Below are positions 7,847-14,755 of a DNA stretch of 22,784 bases, one piece after another. Origin of the DNA: an uncultured Eubacteriales bacterium (GTDB lineage: Bacteria; Bacillota; Clostridia; Christensenellales; Borkfalkiaceae); contig URMT01000019.1 in NCBI GenBank assembly GCA_900549005.1, positions 1 through 22,784 on the forward strand. Direction: 5' to 3'. The position numbers and the translations under genes were made by a program. How positions within the stretch are numbered: the stretch's first letter is position 1; every line of letters starts with the position of its first letter. The notes beneath the pieces were generated by a model that was not told the DNA's origin, did not search any database, and saw only the letters and a list, made by a program, of their open reading frames with translations.

Positions 7847-7875
7847 TTGACAGTTCATAATAAGCGCAATACATA
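7847..7875 (+). promoter_or_regulatory. Possible promoter for the core operon
   Basis: A perfect TTGACA (7847-7852) is followed after 17 bp by TACATA (7870-7875), a poor -10 box. It is the only sigma-A-like site seen ahead of the plus-strand core genes. Its transcript would run through two terminator-like hairpins before the first gene. Confidence 0.35.
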
Positions 7876-7970
7876 TTCCAAAATCAAGCGAATAATGGGG
7901 TTGTATGCGCACGCTCGCCTACGGCTGGCATTTGTTTAAGGTGTTGAAACTCTCCGCGAAAGAGTATGAA

Positions 7971-8030
7971 CCCGACAAATTTTCAGGGCTAAATCTCTTG
8001 GTTTAGTTCAGAAGTTTGTCGGGCTTTTTT
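7971..8030 (+). terminator. Rho-independent terminator in leader
   Basis: CCCGACAAA (7971-7979) pairs with TTTGTCGGG (8015-8023), followed by C and six T. An inner CTAAA/TTTAG stem (7989-7993/8002-8006) extends the structure. With no gene immediately upstream it could act as an attenuator for the core operon. Confidence 0.8.
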
Positions 8031-8042
8031 AATATGTTTTTG

Positions 8043-8086
8043 CGCCCGCCAGATCGAGATTTAGTTCTCGGCTGGCGGGCGTTCTT
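8043..8086 (+). terminator. Second long hairpin in leader
   Basis: CGCCCGCCAG (8043-8052) pairs with CTGGCGGGCG (8072-8081), and an inner CGAGA/TCTCG stem (8055-8059/8066-8070) continues the helix. Only TTCTT follows, so it is a weaker terminator than the preceding one, or a regulatory leader hairpin. Confidence 0.6.
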
Positions 8087-8096
8087 AATTGCGAAA

Positions 8097-8147
8097 TTTG
8101 TCCGTTTCAGTCGGTTTTCAAAAACAGAAAATCGAGGAACGGACAAA
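8097..8147 (+). promoter_or_regulatory. Hairpin covering the sigma-gene ribosome site
   Basis: TTTGTCCGTT (8097-8106) pairs perfectly with AACGGACAAA (8138-8147). The 3' arm overlaps the end of the GAGGAA ribosome site (8134-8139) and stops two bases before the ATG at 8150, so folding would limit translation initiation. Confidence 0.6.
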
Positions 8148-8149
8148 CA

Positions 8150-8545
8150 ATGCAAACAATTAAATACCGCTTTGCGGACGGCACGACAAGCGAAATTGAG
8201 GTAACGGACGAATTTTACACGCTATACGCCGAACTGGTACAACAGGAAAAGCGCAACCATTGGAAAGAAACGCGGCGGCATATCTCATTGGACTATCTGA
8301 ACGAAAACGGGATAGATTTTGAAAGCCCTGCCGCCGATCCTCTTTCTGTTCTACTACGGAACGAGGACGAAGAACGAATACATAAAGCATTGTCCGCGTT
8401 GTCGGACAAGCAAAAGCGGCTTGTGCAAGCGGTGTTTTACGAGGGCAAGAGCCTGCGGGAAATCGCGCGGCAAGCGGGCATATCTCATCAGGCACTATCA
8501 AAGCAACTTGCCACCATTTACAAAAAAATAAAAAAATTTTTCTGA
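8150..8545 (+). CDS. Sigma-70 region 4-like regulator
   Basis: A 131-residue protein. The C-terminal part (78-131) is a sigma-70 region 4 helix-turn-helix: ALSALSDKQKRLVQAVFYEGKSLREIARQAGISHQALSKQL resembles the -35-recognising part of small sigma factors. The N-terminus (1-70) lacks a recognisable region 2, so it may not work as a full sigma factor; proteins of this build are common in Gram-positive conjugative elements and prophages. It opens the core operon after a hairpin-rich leader, so it is a plausible regulator of the element's genes. The start at 8150 follows GAGGAA. Either a positive regulator or a DNA-binding switch protein would fit. Confidence 0.8.
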   Translation: MQTIKYRFADGTTSEIEVTDEFYTLYAELVQQEKRNHWKETRRHISLDYLNENGIDFESPAADPLSVLLRNEDEERIHKALSALSDKQKRLVQAVFYEGKSLREIARQAGISHQALSKQLATIYKKIKKFF

Positions 8546-8551
8546 AAAAGG

Positions 8552-8605
8552 TTGCCACACCCCCGTTTTCGTGCTTATAGGTAGAGGCAATCTGATTTGT
8601 GGCAA
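8552..8605 (+). repeat. 8-bp inverted repeat before HTH gene
   Basis: TTGCCACA (8552-8559) and TGTGGCAA (8598-8605) pair exactly, the second arm abutting the ATG at 8606. It could be an operator for the HTH protein or a translation-control hairpin. Confidence 0.45.
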
Positions 8606-8848
8606 ATGAAAGTAAAAACAGAACTGTTGCAAGCCTTTATGCAGAAGTACGAACTTTCGGCGGCGATACTGGCGCGGGAAATGGGCGTTACGGTCGGAGA
8701 GGTCGAAAAACTGCTTTGCGGTACGGCGGTAAACGAGGAAACGGCGCGGCGGTTTATCTACTACTTTGGCGCGGACAATGCGGCAGAGTATATCGACTGG
8801 GCGGCAATCGGCAAGCAAAACCCGCTTGCGGATAAAGGCAAAGATTAG
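8606..8848 (+). CDS. Small helix-turn-helix protein
   Basis: An 80-residue helical protein whose segment 12-52 (KYELSAAILAREMGVTVGEVEKLLCGTAVNEETARRFIYYFG) reads like an XRE-type helix-turn-helix: alternating Ala/Leu core, a turn before GVTV, then a recognition helix. The tail ADNAAEYIDWAAI suits a dimer helix. ATG at 8606 has no clear ribosome site; an in-frame TTG at 8597 lies about 9 bp after AGAGG (8583-8587) and would add MWQ, so the start is uncertain. It sits between the sigma-like gene and the surface-protein module in the same direction, and probably controls the latter or the element's copy state. Confidence 0.7.
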   Translation: MKVKTELLQAFMQKYELSAAILAREMGVTVGEVEKLLCGTAVNEETARRFIYYFGADNAAEYIDWAAIGKQNPLADKGKD

Positions 8849-8894
8849 CCCAACACTTTTGCCGTTCAAAAATCAAAATAATTCGGAGGTAACA

Positions 8895-9965
8895 ATGAAC
8901 AACGAACTTTTCAATCATCAGAAGTCTGACGCGGTGAAATGGGTGTGTACGCTCCTTGCGTTCCTTATTGTCGGCGTACTCATTGCTGGCATTATTTGCG
9001 GGTGGTTCGACAAAAAGGAAACGCCGCCCACCGAACAGACGGAAACGGGCTTTATCGTAACGCCCGACGAAATGAGCGGCGTTTCGCTATCCGTCAAAGC
9101 GATGTCGGCAAACGGAAACGAGGTCAACGCATTGGCAGAAAACAGTTATACGGTAACGGCGACCATTCAGCCCGCTACGGCATTGCAACGTGCAAACTGG
9201 TCGGTCGCGTGGAAAAACGGCAGTTCGGCGTGGGCTACGGGTAAGACGGTAACGGACTATGTAACGATAACGCCCGCGGAAGAGGGCGCGCTCACGGCTA
9301 CGCTTGCCTGCGTAAAGCCCTTTTCGGAACAGGTGATACTGACGGTGAGCGCGGCGGGCAACGCGGATAAGACCGCCACTTGCACGGTGGACTATCAGCA
9401 ACGCCTGAACGTGAACAGCCTGAAACTCGGCGGCGGTACGCTCTCCACAACTTCCTGCGGGTTTAAGGCGCAGCTTGACGAAACGCATACAATGGAAATC
9501 GACTATTCCTATTCGGAAGGCACGCTCCCGTATCTCGGCACGGGCGATAACGACTATGCCGAATTTATCTGCGCGGGCATTGCCTTTACGGACGAATTTA
9601 TCTCCGCATACAACGCGGCGAACGGCTCTCTCACGGATATTACGCGGAGAATGAAGCGCGTGAACGTATCCAGCGAATACGCGCATACCCGCGAAGTGGA
9701 ATTTACGGACGGCGCATACGGGAATACCGTATTTTACAGTCTGCTTGACAGAAGCTTTTCGGACGAGGTTATGTCGGCACTCCGCACGGCTACAAACGAA
9801 GTCGGGGAAGAAAATGTCTTTAAGGTCGGCATCTTCAAGACGGACAATGCTATTTCGGTTTCCTATGTGGAGTGCGATACTTGGTACAAACTGGGGCTTG
9901 ACGTGAACACCGTCTATATGGCGACGGAGAATATCTCGCTCAATCAAGGCGGCTTTGTCTTTTAA
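8895..9965 (+). CDS. Membrane-anchored extracellular protein, 356 aa
   Basis: The frame opens at 8766, but that part overlaps the HTH gene. The ATG at 8895 follows a near-perfect CGGAGGT (8884-8890) and is chosen, giving 356 residues. After a polar N-terminus one membrane helix spans about 16-36 (WVCTLLAFLIVGVLIAGIICGWF), then a Thr/Pro/Glu linker and a long Ser/Thr/Ala-rich, beta-strand-rich outer part. Residues 45-145 (VSLSVKAMSANGNEV to TATCTVDY) resemble an Ig-like/BIG2-type fold. There is no LPXTG sorting motif. It is the first of three consecutive surface proteins; in filamentous phages such genes encode minor coat or adsorption proteins, but I cannot assign it to a family. Confidence 0.8.
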   Translation: MNNELFNHQKSDAVKWVCTLLAFLIVGVLIAGIICGWFDKKETPPTEQTETGFIVTPDEMSGVSLSVKAMSANGNEVNALAENSYTVTATIQPATALQRANWSVAWKNGSSAWATGKTVTDYVTITPAEEGALTATLACVKPFSEQVILTVSAAGNADKTATCTVDYQQRLNVNSLKLGGGTLSTTSCGFKAQLDETHTMEIDYSYSEGTLPYLGTGDNDYAEFICAGIAFTDEFISAYNAANGSLTDITRRMKRVNVSSEYAHTREVEFTDGAYGNTVFYSLLDRSFSDEVMSALRTATNEVGEENVFKVGIFKTDNAISVSYVECDTWYKLGLDVNTVYMATENISLNQGGFVF

Positions 9966-9975
9966 GGGGTAGCGT

Positions 9976-10530
9976 ATGGCAAAACTCAAACGCATACTTA
10001 TCGTGCTGTTGGTCGTGGTTTTGCTTGCGGGCGTCGGTGTGTTCCTGTACTTCTATTTCACGCAGGGCGGAAGTCCTCCCGTTGTCGGCGGCAACGGTCT
10101 TTCCCTCTGTCTGAACGGCACGAAGATAGAAAACGGCGGCTCTTTGGGCTTACTGGACAGCGGGCAGGAATTTACCGTTGAAAACGCGGAAAAGTACGAC
10201 GTGCAAATATACGCCTACTGCACGCATGAAAACGACTTTTCTTTAACGGTGGGCGAAGAACCGTACACTTGGGGCGATTTCGACGGGCGAAACCTCACGG
10301 CGGGCTTTGACTTTGCGCGGACGGAAACGGGCTTTACAATAACGCACTACGGGTTGAACGACGTGCTTTCCCGTATTCAGAACGGTATGACCGTAAAGAC
10401 GGACGAATTTCCGCCCGTGCCTATCTTCCGTATGTCGGTTACGGCGGGCGAAGAAAGTCTGGAAACGTACTTCTATATCAATGCGGAAGTAATCGGCATT
10501 TCGTTAGACCAGTCGGCAATCATTTTTTAG
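9976..10530 (+). CDS. Single-pass membrane-anchored protein, 184 aa
   Basis: A short basic N-terminus (MAKLKR) is followed by one strong membrane helix (residues 7-29, ILIVLLVVVLLAGVGVFLYFYF), then a Gly/Pro linker and an outer domain with a beta pattern. It begins 11 bp after the previous stop, behind AGGGGT, so it is translated as part of the same operon. No family is recognised. It shares its topology and the TETGF-x-I-T phrase with the preceding protein. Being the shortest membrane-anchored product in the core, it might be a structural subunit, but it is far larger than typical filamentous-phage coat proteins. Confidence 0.78.
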   Translation: MAKLKRILIVLLVVVLLAGVGVFLYFYFTQGGSPPVVGGNGLSLCLNGTKIENGGSLGLLDSGQEFTVENAEKYDVQIYAYCTHENDFSLTVGEEPYTWGDFDGRNLTAGFDFARTETGFTITHYGLNDVLSRIQNGMTVKTDEFPPVPIFRMSVTAGEESLETYFYINAEVIGISLDQSAIIF

Positions 10531-10539
10531 GGGCGCGGT

Positions 10540-12588
10540 ATGGAAAAAATCAAACACGGGCTGTGCCTGTTCTTTGCTCTGTTCGTGCTGATGACAACGG
10601 CGGTATTTGCGGGCTTTACGCCCGTGAATACTGTCCTTGCCGCCGAAAATACGGAAAACAATTTCGACGATACCGCCGTAACGGACGATTTGTCGGAATA
10701 CGACCTGTCGCAATTCGTTTACGACAAAAACGGAAGTATTCAGTTCGTAACGCTCGCGGAATACTGCTTTTCGGCAAGCGCGCTGAATATGGAAAACTAT
10801 GCGCTGTATGTGTATATCTACAACCCCGCGCGGCTTGCGATCTCGGAGCGGCAAGGCGCGAATACCGTCAATATTGCAATCGCGTATGACGAGGACGGCA
10901 ACCCCTGCGACTATGCGAACGTGCCGCTCAAACTGTGCGGAATAGCGACGGGCGATTATTCCAAACTACTCTATAAATTCCGTATCATAGACGAGGACGG
11001 CGCGATTTTACGCAATGCCCGCACGCACGAGAGCGACAACGGCTATCGGCGCTACGACATTGCGGGCATACAACTTTGGGAAACGGGCGCGGACAACGCG
11101 CGCGACTACGGCGTGGGCGGTACTTACAAATTCACGGGCTACGCAAAGGGCTACGGAACAGACCAAAACGCCGAAAACAACCTGCTGTGTTCGGTGGAAG
11201 AACTGGAAACGGTCAAGCTCAACGTGCGGCATACCTATTACCGCACAAAGACATCGAGCAAGGGCGCGGGCTATCAGAACCAGTTGGACACGGTATATTT
11301 TGCCGTTCCCAAACGGCTGATCGATACCTACGGCAAACTGCAACGTATCAAAGCGGAATGGTACGAATACAAGACGAAAGATATAGTCGTAACGAGCAAT
11401 CAGGACTTCTACGACAAAGCATATCCGTGGCTCGGCAGGCAGACGGGCGCGTTTGACCAGTTCGGAATGACTGAATACAACGAGGAAATCTATTACAGTT
11501 TGGGTCAGAACGCGGGCGACGCGGGCGGCGGTATGAATATGGCGGCTTGGGGTTGGAATTTGGGGGGCGGCTATTTGCACGTTCCCGCGCCCGCGCTCTA
11601 TTATCTGTTCAAGACGGACAATATCAGCGAATACGACCCCTACGCGGATATAGTGGAAAACGGCGGTATCACGAGCAACGCGCTATATGAATGGATAAAA
11701 GGCTATAACAAAACATATGAAAACGGCACGCTGCCCGTAAAAGACGGAACGATAAGTGCGGACTTATTCGCGGACGATATAGACGAATACCGTAAAATCG
11801 ACACGCAGTACGGCAAGATACAAAAAGGTTATAGCTATTACGATTTTGATGCCGACGTGGACTTGCAAACGCTTTCGAGCTGGCAGGAAACAGACCCGTC
11901 CTTTTGGGATAACTGGATAAACTGGGGCTTATGGAACGCAATGACGGGCAATATCCCGCAAGAGGAAAGCCGCACCGTTGCGCCTATCTACACTCTGAAA
12001 GCGGACGATTTGAACGGCACGGACGAAGAAGTTTCCGAACGGCTCTTAATCAACCCGCACGACGTGTCCGCCCTGCGCGATTATTACAACGAGGCAATCA
12101 CCGTTGACACCTCGACCGCCGACGAAGAAAAGGTCGTCGTTTTATTCCGCTTTGCGACTTCCGATTATTATTCTGCGGCGGTCGATATAATCGAACTGGG
12201 CAAGGGCTTTTTATGGAGCGACAAACACACGAGCGGGCAAGCCTACCGCGCTTGGGAGAGCGTATTTTTGGACTTTGATATTATACAGCTTTCTTTCCAA
12301 AAGGATGGCGCATATACGGTTATCCCCGCCGTGTCTGACCCTATCGACATAGTGAACGACATAACGCCGCCCGTATATATTCCCGACGGCTTGGAATGGT
12401 GGCAAATTCTGCTCATCGTGTTGGGCGTTATCGTCGGGCTGTTCCTGCTCATTATGTTTTTCCCTGCAATCATCGGTTTTATCGGCAAATTGATAGTTTG
12501 GATATTCAAGGGGCTTTGGTGGCTTATCTCCGCGCCGTTCAGACTAATCAAAACGATAATAGAGAAAATCAGGGAAAAACGCGGCTAA
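10540..12588 (+). CDS. Large secreted protein with C-terminal membrane anchor
   Basis: A 682-residue protein with a signal peptide (MEKIKHGLCLFFALFVLMTTAVFA, likely cut by residue 24-36), an extracellular part rich in Tyr, Asp, Gly and Trp, and a C-terminal region (620-663) with two closely spaced membrane helices followed by a basic amphipathic tail ending KIREKRG. This order (signal peptide, large outer body, C-terminal anchor) is that of filamentous-phage adsorption proteins such as pIII, and also of some adhesins. There is no sequence motif to decide. It starts 10 bp after the 184-aa gene and closes the surface module. Its Gly-rich stretch GDAGGGMNMAAWGWNLGGGYL (around 330-350) looks like a flexible segment. 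Confidence 0.8.
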   Translation: MEKIKHGLCLFFALFVLMTTAVFAGFTPVNTVLAAENTENNFDDTAVTDDLSEYDLSQFVYDKNGSIQFVTLAEYCFSASALNMENYALYVYIYNPARLAISERQGANTVNIAIAYDEDGNPCDYANVPLKLCGIATGDYSKLLYKFRIIDEDGAILRNARTHESDNGYRRYDIAGIQLWETGADNARDYGVGGTYKFTGYAKGYGTDQNAENNLLCSVEELETVKLNVRHTYYRTKTSSKGAGYQNQLDTVYFAVPKRLIDTYGKLQRIKAEWYEYKTKDIVVTSNQDFYDKAYPWLGRQTGAFDQFGMTEYNEEIYYSLGQNAGDAGGGMNMAAWGWNLGGGYLHVPAPALYYLFKTDNISEYDPYADIVENGGITSNALYEWIKGYNKTYENGTLPVKDGTISADLFADDIDEYRKIDTQYGKIQKGYSYYDFDADVDLQTLSSWQETDPSFWDNWINWGLWNAMTGNIPQEESRTVAPIYTLKADDLNGTDEEVSERLLINPHDVSALRDYYNEAITVDTSTADEEKVVVLFRFATSDYYSAAVDIIELGKGFLWSDKHTSGQAYRAWESVFLDFDIIQLSFQKDGAYTVIPAVSDPIDIVNDITPPVYIPDGLEWWQILLIVLGVIVGLFLLIMFFPAIIGFIGKLIVWIFKGLWWLISAPFRLIKTIIEKIREKRG

Positions 12589-12604
12589 AATCTTTTCGGC
12601 ATAC

Positions 12605-12637
12605 CCCGCGCCGATCGGTGCGCAAGGTCGGCGCGGG
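12605..12637 (+). terminator. Stem-loop between surface and DNA-handling genes
   Basis: CCCGCGCCGA (12605-12614) pairs with TCGGCGCGGG (12628-12637) around a 13-nt loop. No T-run follows, so it is more likely a partial terminator or an mRNA-stability element separating the two gene groups. The next gene starts 34 bp later behind AAGGAGAG. Confidence 0.5.
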
Positions 12638-12670
12638 TTGCAAATAAATATCTTTCAAGGAGAGTAAAAA

Positions 12671-13036
12671 ATGGAAAATCTCAACAAGGTAGTCAAGGAA
12701 ATCAAAATCGTTGCAAAGCCCGCAAAACGCGGCGGCAAAAATTACTTTGTCCGCGTGGAACTCGTCAACGGGCGTTCCGCCGACGTATGGTGCGACAAAG
12801 AGGTTGTCGAACTGATCCAAACCTGCACCGAACTGGGCGTTGAACCGTTCAAGAGTTTTACGCTCGAACGCCGCACAAGCGAAAAGACGGGCGCGGAATA
12901 TATCGCGGTTGTTCTCAAAATGTTCAACGACGACGAATACTTTTACTTTCTGCCCCGCGCAACGAATACCATTGTCGAACTGCTCATTGCAAAGGCGGCG
13001 CAGGACGAAGCGGCAACGCCCGCAAAGAAAGGTTAA
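12671..13036 (+). CDS. Small soluble protein, candidate ssDNA-binding
   Basis: A 121-residue soluble protein behind a strong AAGGAGAG ribosome site. It has a basic N-terminal half (VKEIKIVAKPAKRGGKNYFVRVELVNGRSADVWCDKE) with alternating strands, a helix (EVVELIQTCTELGV), more strands and an Ala/Lys tail. No known family is recognised. Size, charge layout and position just upstream of the Zot-like ATPase and Rep are what a ssDNA-binding protein analogous to filamentous-phage gpV would show, but that is only inference from context; no OB-fold signature is certain. Confidence 0.7.
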   Translation: MENLNKVVKEIKIVAKPAKRGGKNYFVRVELVNGRSADVWCDKEVVELIQTCTELGVEPFKSFTLERRTSEKTGAEYIAVVLKMFNDDEYFYFLPRATNTIVELLIAKAAQDEAATPAKKG

Positions 13037-13039
13037 ACT

Positions 13040-13411
13040 ATGGCAAACACTAAAATTCCCGCAGGGTATCAAGGCATTTACGCAAAAGCCGCAGACGGCT
13101 CGCCCGTTCTCGTTATGGTTTCAAAGTCAGAAAGCATAGCAGACAATAAGGAGAAAAAGACAATGAGCGAAGAAAACAAAAAATATGTACCTTACACCAC
13201 CGAACAGAAAAAGGAATACGCAAAGCAATTCACCCCGAACGAAATCAAGTCCTACCGCAAAGGTCAGCGGAGCGCATACGCGCACATGGGGAATATCGGC
13301 AAGCGCAATTCCTTTTTCATCTACGACAATCTGAAAAAGGACGAAACGACAGCACCGCCCGCCGCACCGCCCAAACCGGCGGCAAAGAAATCGACGAAAG
13401 GCAAACAGTAA
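13040..13411 (+). CDS. Small basic protein with two possible starts
   Basis: A 123-residue soluble protein. The first ATG (13040) lies three bases after the previous stop behind AAAGGTT. A second in-frame ATG at 13163 has its own good AAGGAG site (13148-13153) and would give an 82-residue form beginning MSEENKKYVPYT. The first 41 residues (MANTKIPAGYQGIYAKAADGSP...) look like a separate small domain. The rest is polar and Tyr/Lys-rich and ends in an Ala/Pro/Lys tail (APPKPAAKKSTKGKQ) typical of nucleic-acid-contacting proteins. No family is recognised. Both products may be made. Confidence 0.65.
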   Translation: MANTKIPAGYQGIYAKAADGSPVLVMVSKSESIADNKEKKTMSEENKKYVPYTTEQKKEYAKQFTPNEIKSYRKGQRSAYAHMGNIGKRNSFFIYDNLKKDETTAPPAAPPKPAAKKSTKGKQ

Positions 13412-13419
13412 CACAATGC

Positions 13420-13457
13420 AGGGAGCGGGCGCGCGCGTTCGCTCCCTTTCTCTTTTC
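13420..13457 (+). terminator. GC hairpin plus T-rich tail
   Basis: AGGGAGCG (13420-13427) pairs with CGCTCCCT (13440-13447), followed by TTCTCTTTT. It lies between the small basic protein and the ATPase gene and probably lowers read-through into the latter. Confidence 0.65.
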
Positions 13458-13467
13458 GGGGTAGCCT

Positions 13468-14337
13468 ATGGAAAAAATCTATTATTTGACTTACGTTGTC
13501 GGGGAGCGCGGCGTGGGCAAAACAACATTGCTCGCGCATTTTGCTTGCGAATATATGATACCGCCGCGCGCGATCAGCGATCTGCTCTTATGCAAACAGG
13601 AGATTGCGCGGCTGCGTGCGGGCGGCTGGGATAATCTTTCGCTTGCCCCGCACGTTCGGCACCTTGTCTATGTCGTGCACGATACGTTCATTGCGCGGGG
13701 CTTGGGATATATGCCGCGCGTGTCTATGGAATTACAGTTTGAAAAAATCGGGCTATATGACGGAGTTCACGAAGTCTGCTATTTACTGCCATATGCGAAA
13801 ATCTTTCTGCCCGAAATACAGAGTAAACTGGATAGCCGCAAATCAATGACCGCCGAACGGGTAGCCGATTATTTTTTGCGGTATATTGAACGGCAAAGAA
13901 AAGTCGGCGTTCAGATGTGGGCTGACACGCAGATAGACGATAGCGCGGATAAACGCTTTCGTTCCCTTGCGGATAAACTCATAGAGGTACAAGGCAAGCG
14001 CGATTATTACGACCGCCACGGGCGGCTCGTCAAAACGGTATGGCATTGCCTGGAATTTACGGGCGTGCGGCAATATGCCCGCTATAAAGACACGGACAAC
14101 GCGAAATTAGCCGTCAAAAAGACATATACCCACGAGGGAAATATTTATAACTGCGTGGATAGTTTCAGCGGTAAGGAATACTTTTACAACGGTATGACGG
14201 GCAACTACCATACCACGCCCGCAGAGGTTACGGGCAACAATAAGGCGGCTATGCTCGCGCGGTGCGAACGCTATCCGCTTTTCCCGAAAGAGGAAAACAA
14301 AAACTTTGACAAGGCGGTTGACCTATGGAGAAATTAG
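13468..14337 (+). CDS. Zot/pI-like P-loop ATPase
   Basis: A 289-residue ATPase. The Walker A motif GERGVGKTT sits at 12-20 right after a first hydrophobic strand. A hydrophobic strand and acidic residue follow (YLLPYAKIFLPEIQSKLDSR, 105-124, with Glu116), then the arginine-and-Gln strand RKVGVQMWADTQ (144-155) and DKRFRSLADKLIEV (161-174). This series matches the Zot/pI family of the FtsK-HerA ATPases, where 'E..NWL.SR', 'HRH.G.DI.L.TQ' and 'D..IR.L.D' occur in order. These proteins drive extrusion of ssDNA filamentous virions at the membrane. No membrane helix is present, unlike proteobacterial Zot. The position among surface proteins and Rep supports a morphogenesis role; a DNA-translocation ATPase of a plasmid is the alternative. 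Confidence 0.65.
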   Translation: MEKIYYLTYVVGERGVGKTTLLAHFACEYMIPPRAISDLLLCKQEIARLRAGGWDNLSLAPHVRHLVYVVHDTFIARGLGYMPRVSMELQFEKIGLYDGVHEVCYLLPYAKIFLPEIQSKLDSRKSMTAERVADYFLRYIERQRKVGVQMWADTQIDDSADKRFRSLADKLIEVQGKRDYYDRHGRLVKTVWHCLEFTGVRQYARYKDTDNAKLAVKKTYTHEGNIYNCVDSFSGKEYFYNGMTGNYHTTPAEVTGNNKAAMLARCERYPLFPKEENKNFDKAVDLWRN

Positions 14338-14645
14338 ACTTTGCCGAACTGCACAAGGAAAAACTTGCGCTCATCTTCGAGAATATAGACATTCTCAACA
14401 CAATGAAAGAGAGCGACACGCAACTGCCGCCGCGATTTTTCCGCGAAATCACCGACGACGTGATTTTCGACTACAAAGCGAAAATCGGTATTCTGAACAA
14501 GAACACAAAGTTTGTAACGCGGGAACTTATGAAAGACTTTAAGTTATTGCGGCGGGAGCAGAAACGGCGGCAAGCGGAAGAACGGAGAAAACGAAAGAGC
14601 GAAACGCTCATTTACGTTTTGCCCGCCGATCTTCTGCACCCGTAA
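14325..14645 (+). CDS. Small basic coiled-coil protein
   Basis: A 106-residue protein overlapping the end of the ATPase gene by 13 bp, so translation is probably coupled. It is highly charged and helical, with a Lys/Arg-rich stretch (LLRREQKRRQAEERRKRKSE, about 74-93), and has no signal peptide or membrane helix. No family is recognised. Lying directly before the replication origin and Rep, it may help with DNA binding in replication or packaging. Confidence 0.68.
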   Translation: MEKLDFAELHKEKLALIFENIDILNTMKESDTQLPPRFFREITDDVIFDYKAKIGILNKNTKFVTRELMKDFKLLRREQKRRQAEERRKRKSETLIYVLPADLLHP

Positions 14646-14657
14646 CCAAACGGGCAA

Positions 14658-14685
14658 CACACGGGCGGCGACAGCCGCCCGTGTG
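14658..14685 (+). other. 12-bp hairpin next to origin
   Basis: CACACGGGCGGC (14658-14669) pairs perfectly with GCCGCCCGTGTG (14674-14685), loop GACA. No T-run follows, so it is a poor terminator. It ends three bases before the origin stem-loop, so it may be part of the replication origin or a packaging-type hairpin, as in filamentous phages where such hairpins lie near the origin. Confidence 0.6.
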
Positions 14686-14688
14686 CGC

Positions 14689-14716
14689 GGGTGGACTTAG
14701 TATTACCAGTCCACCC
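14689..14716 (+). other. CRESS-type rolling-circle origin stem-loop
   Basis: GGGTGGACT (14689-14697) pairs with AGTCCACCC (14708-14716) and presents the 10-nt loop TAGTATTACC. Its first nine bases, TAGTATTAC (14698-14706), are the circovirus/geminivirus-type nonanucleotide, in which Rep cuts between T7 and A8 (here 14704/14705). The stem-loop lies 39 bp before a CRESS-type Rep start. Sequence, loop position and neighbour all agree. Confidence 0.88.
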
Positions 14717-14717
14717 C

Positions 14718-14729
14718 GTAACGTGTAAC
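14718..14729 (+). repeat. GTAAC repeats (iteron candidates)
   Basis: GTAAC occurs at 14718-14722 and 14725-14729, spaced 7 bp, just after the origin stem; a third GTAAC lies at 14642-14646. Short repeats beside the nonanucleotide hairpin are the usual Rep recognition sites (iterons) in CRESS-DNA viruses. The repeats are short, so chance is possible. Confidence 0.4.
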
Positions 14730-14755
14730 ACATTTTCACTCTTTGCGGGGGTATT

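Noticed and set aside
9087..9995. 302-residue minus-strand frame opposite the 356-aa surface gene
   Set aside because: Arg/Val/His-rich antisense shadow; the plus-strand frame has a ribosome site, membrane helix and operon context.
9038..10336. 17-bp identical stretch (9038-9054 and 10320-10336) in two surface genes
   Set aside because: Both code for a TETGF phrase with the same codon bias; no wider similarity, so probably coincidence or weak paralogy.
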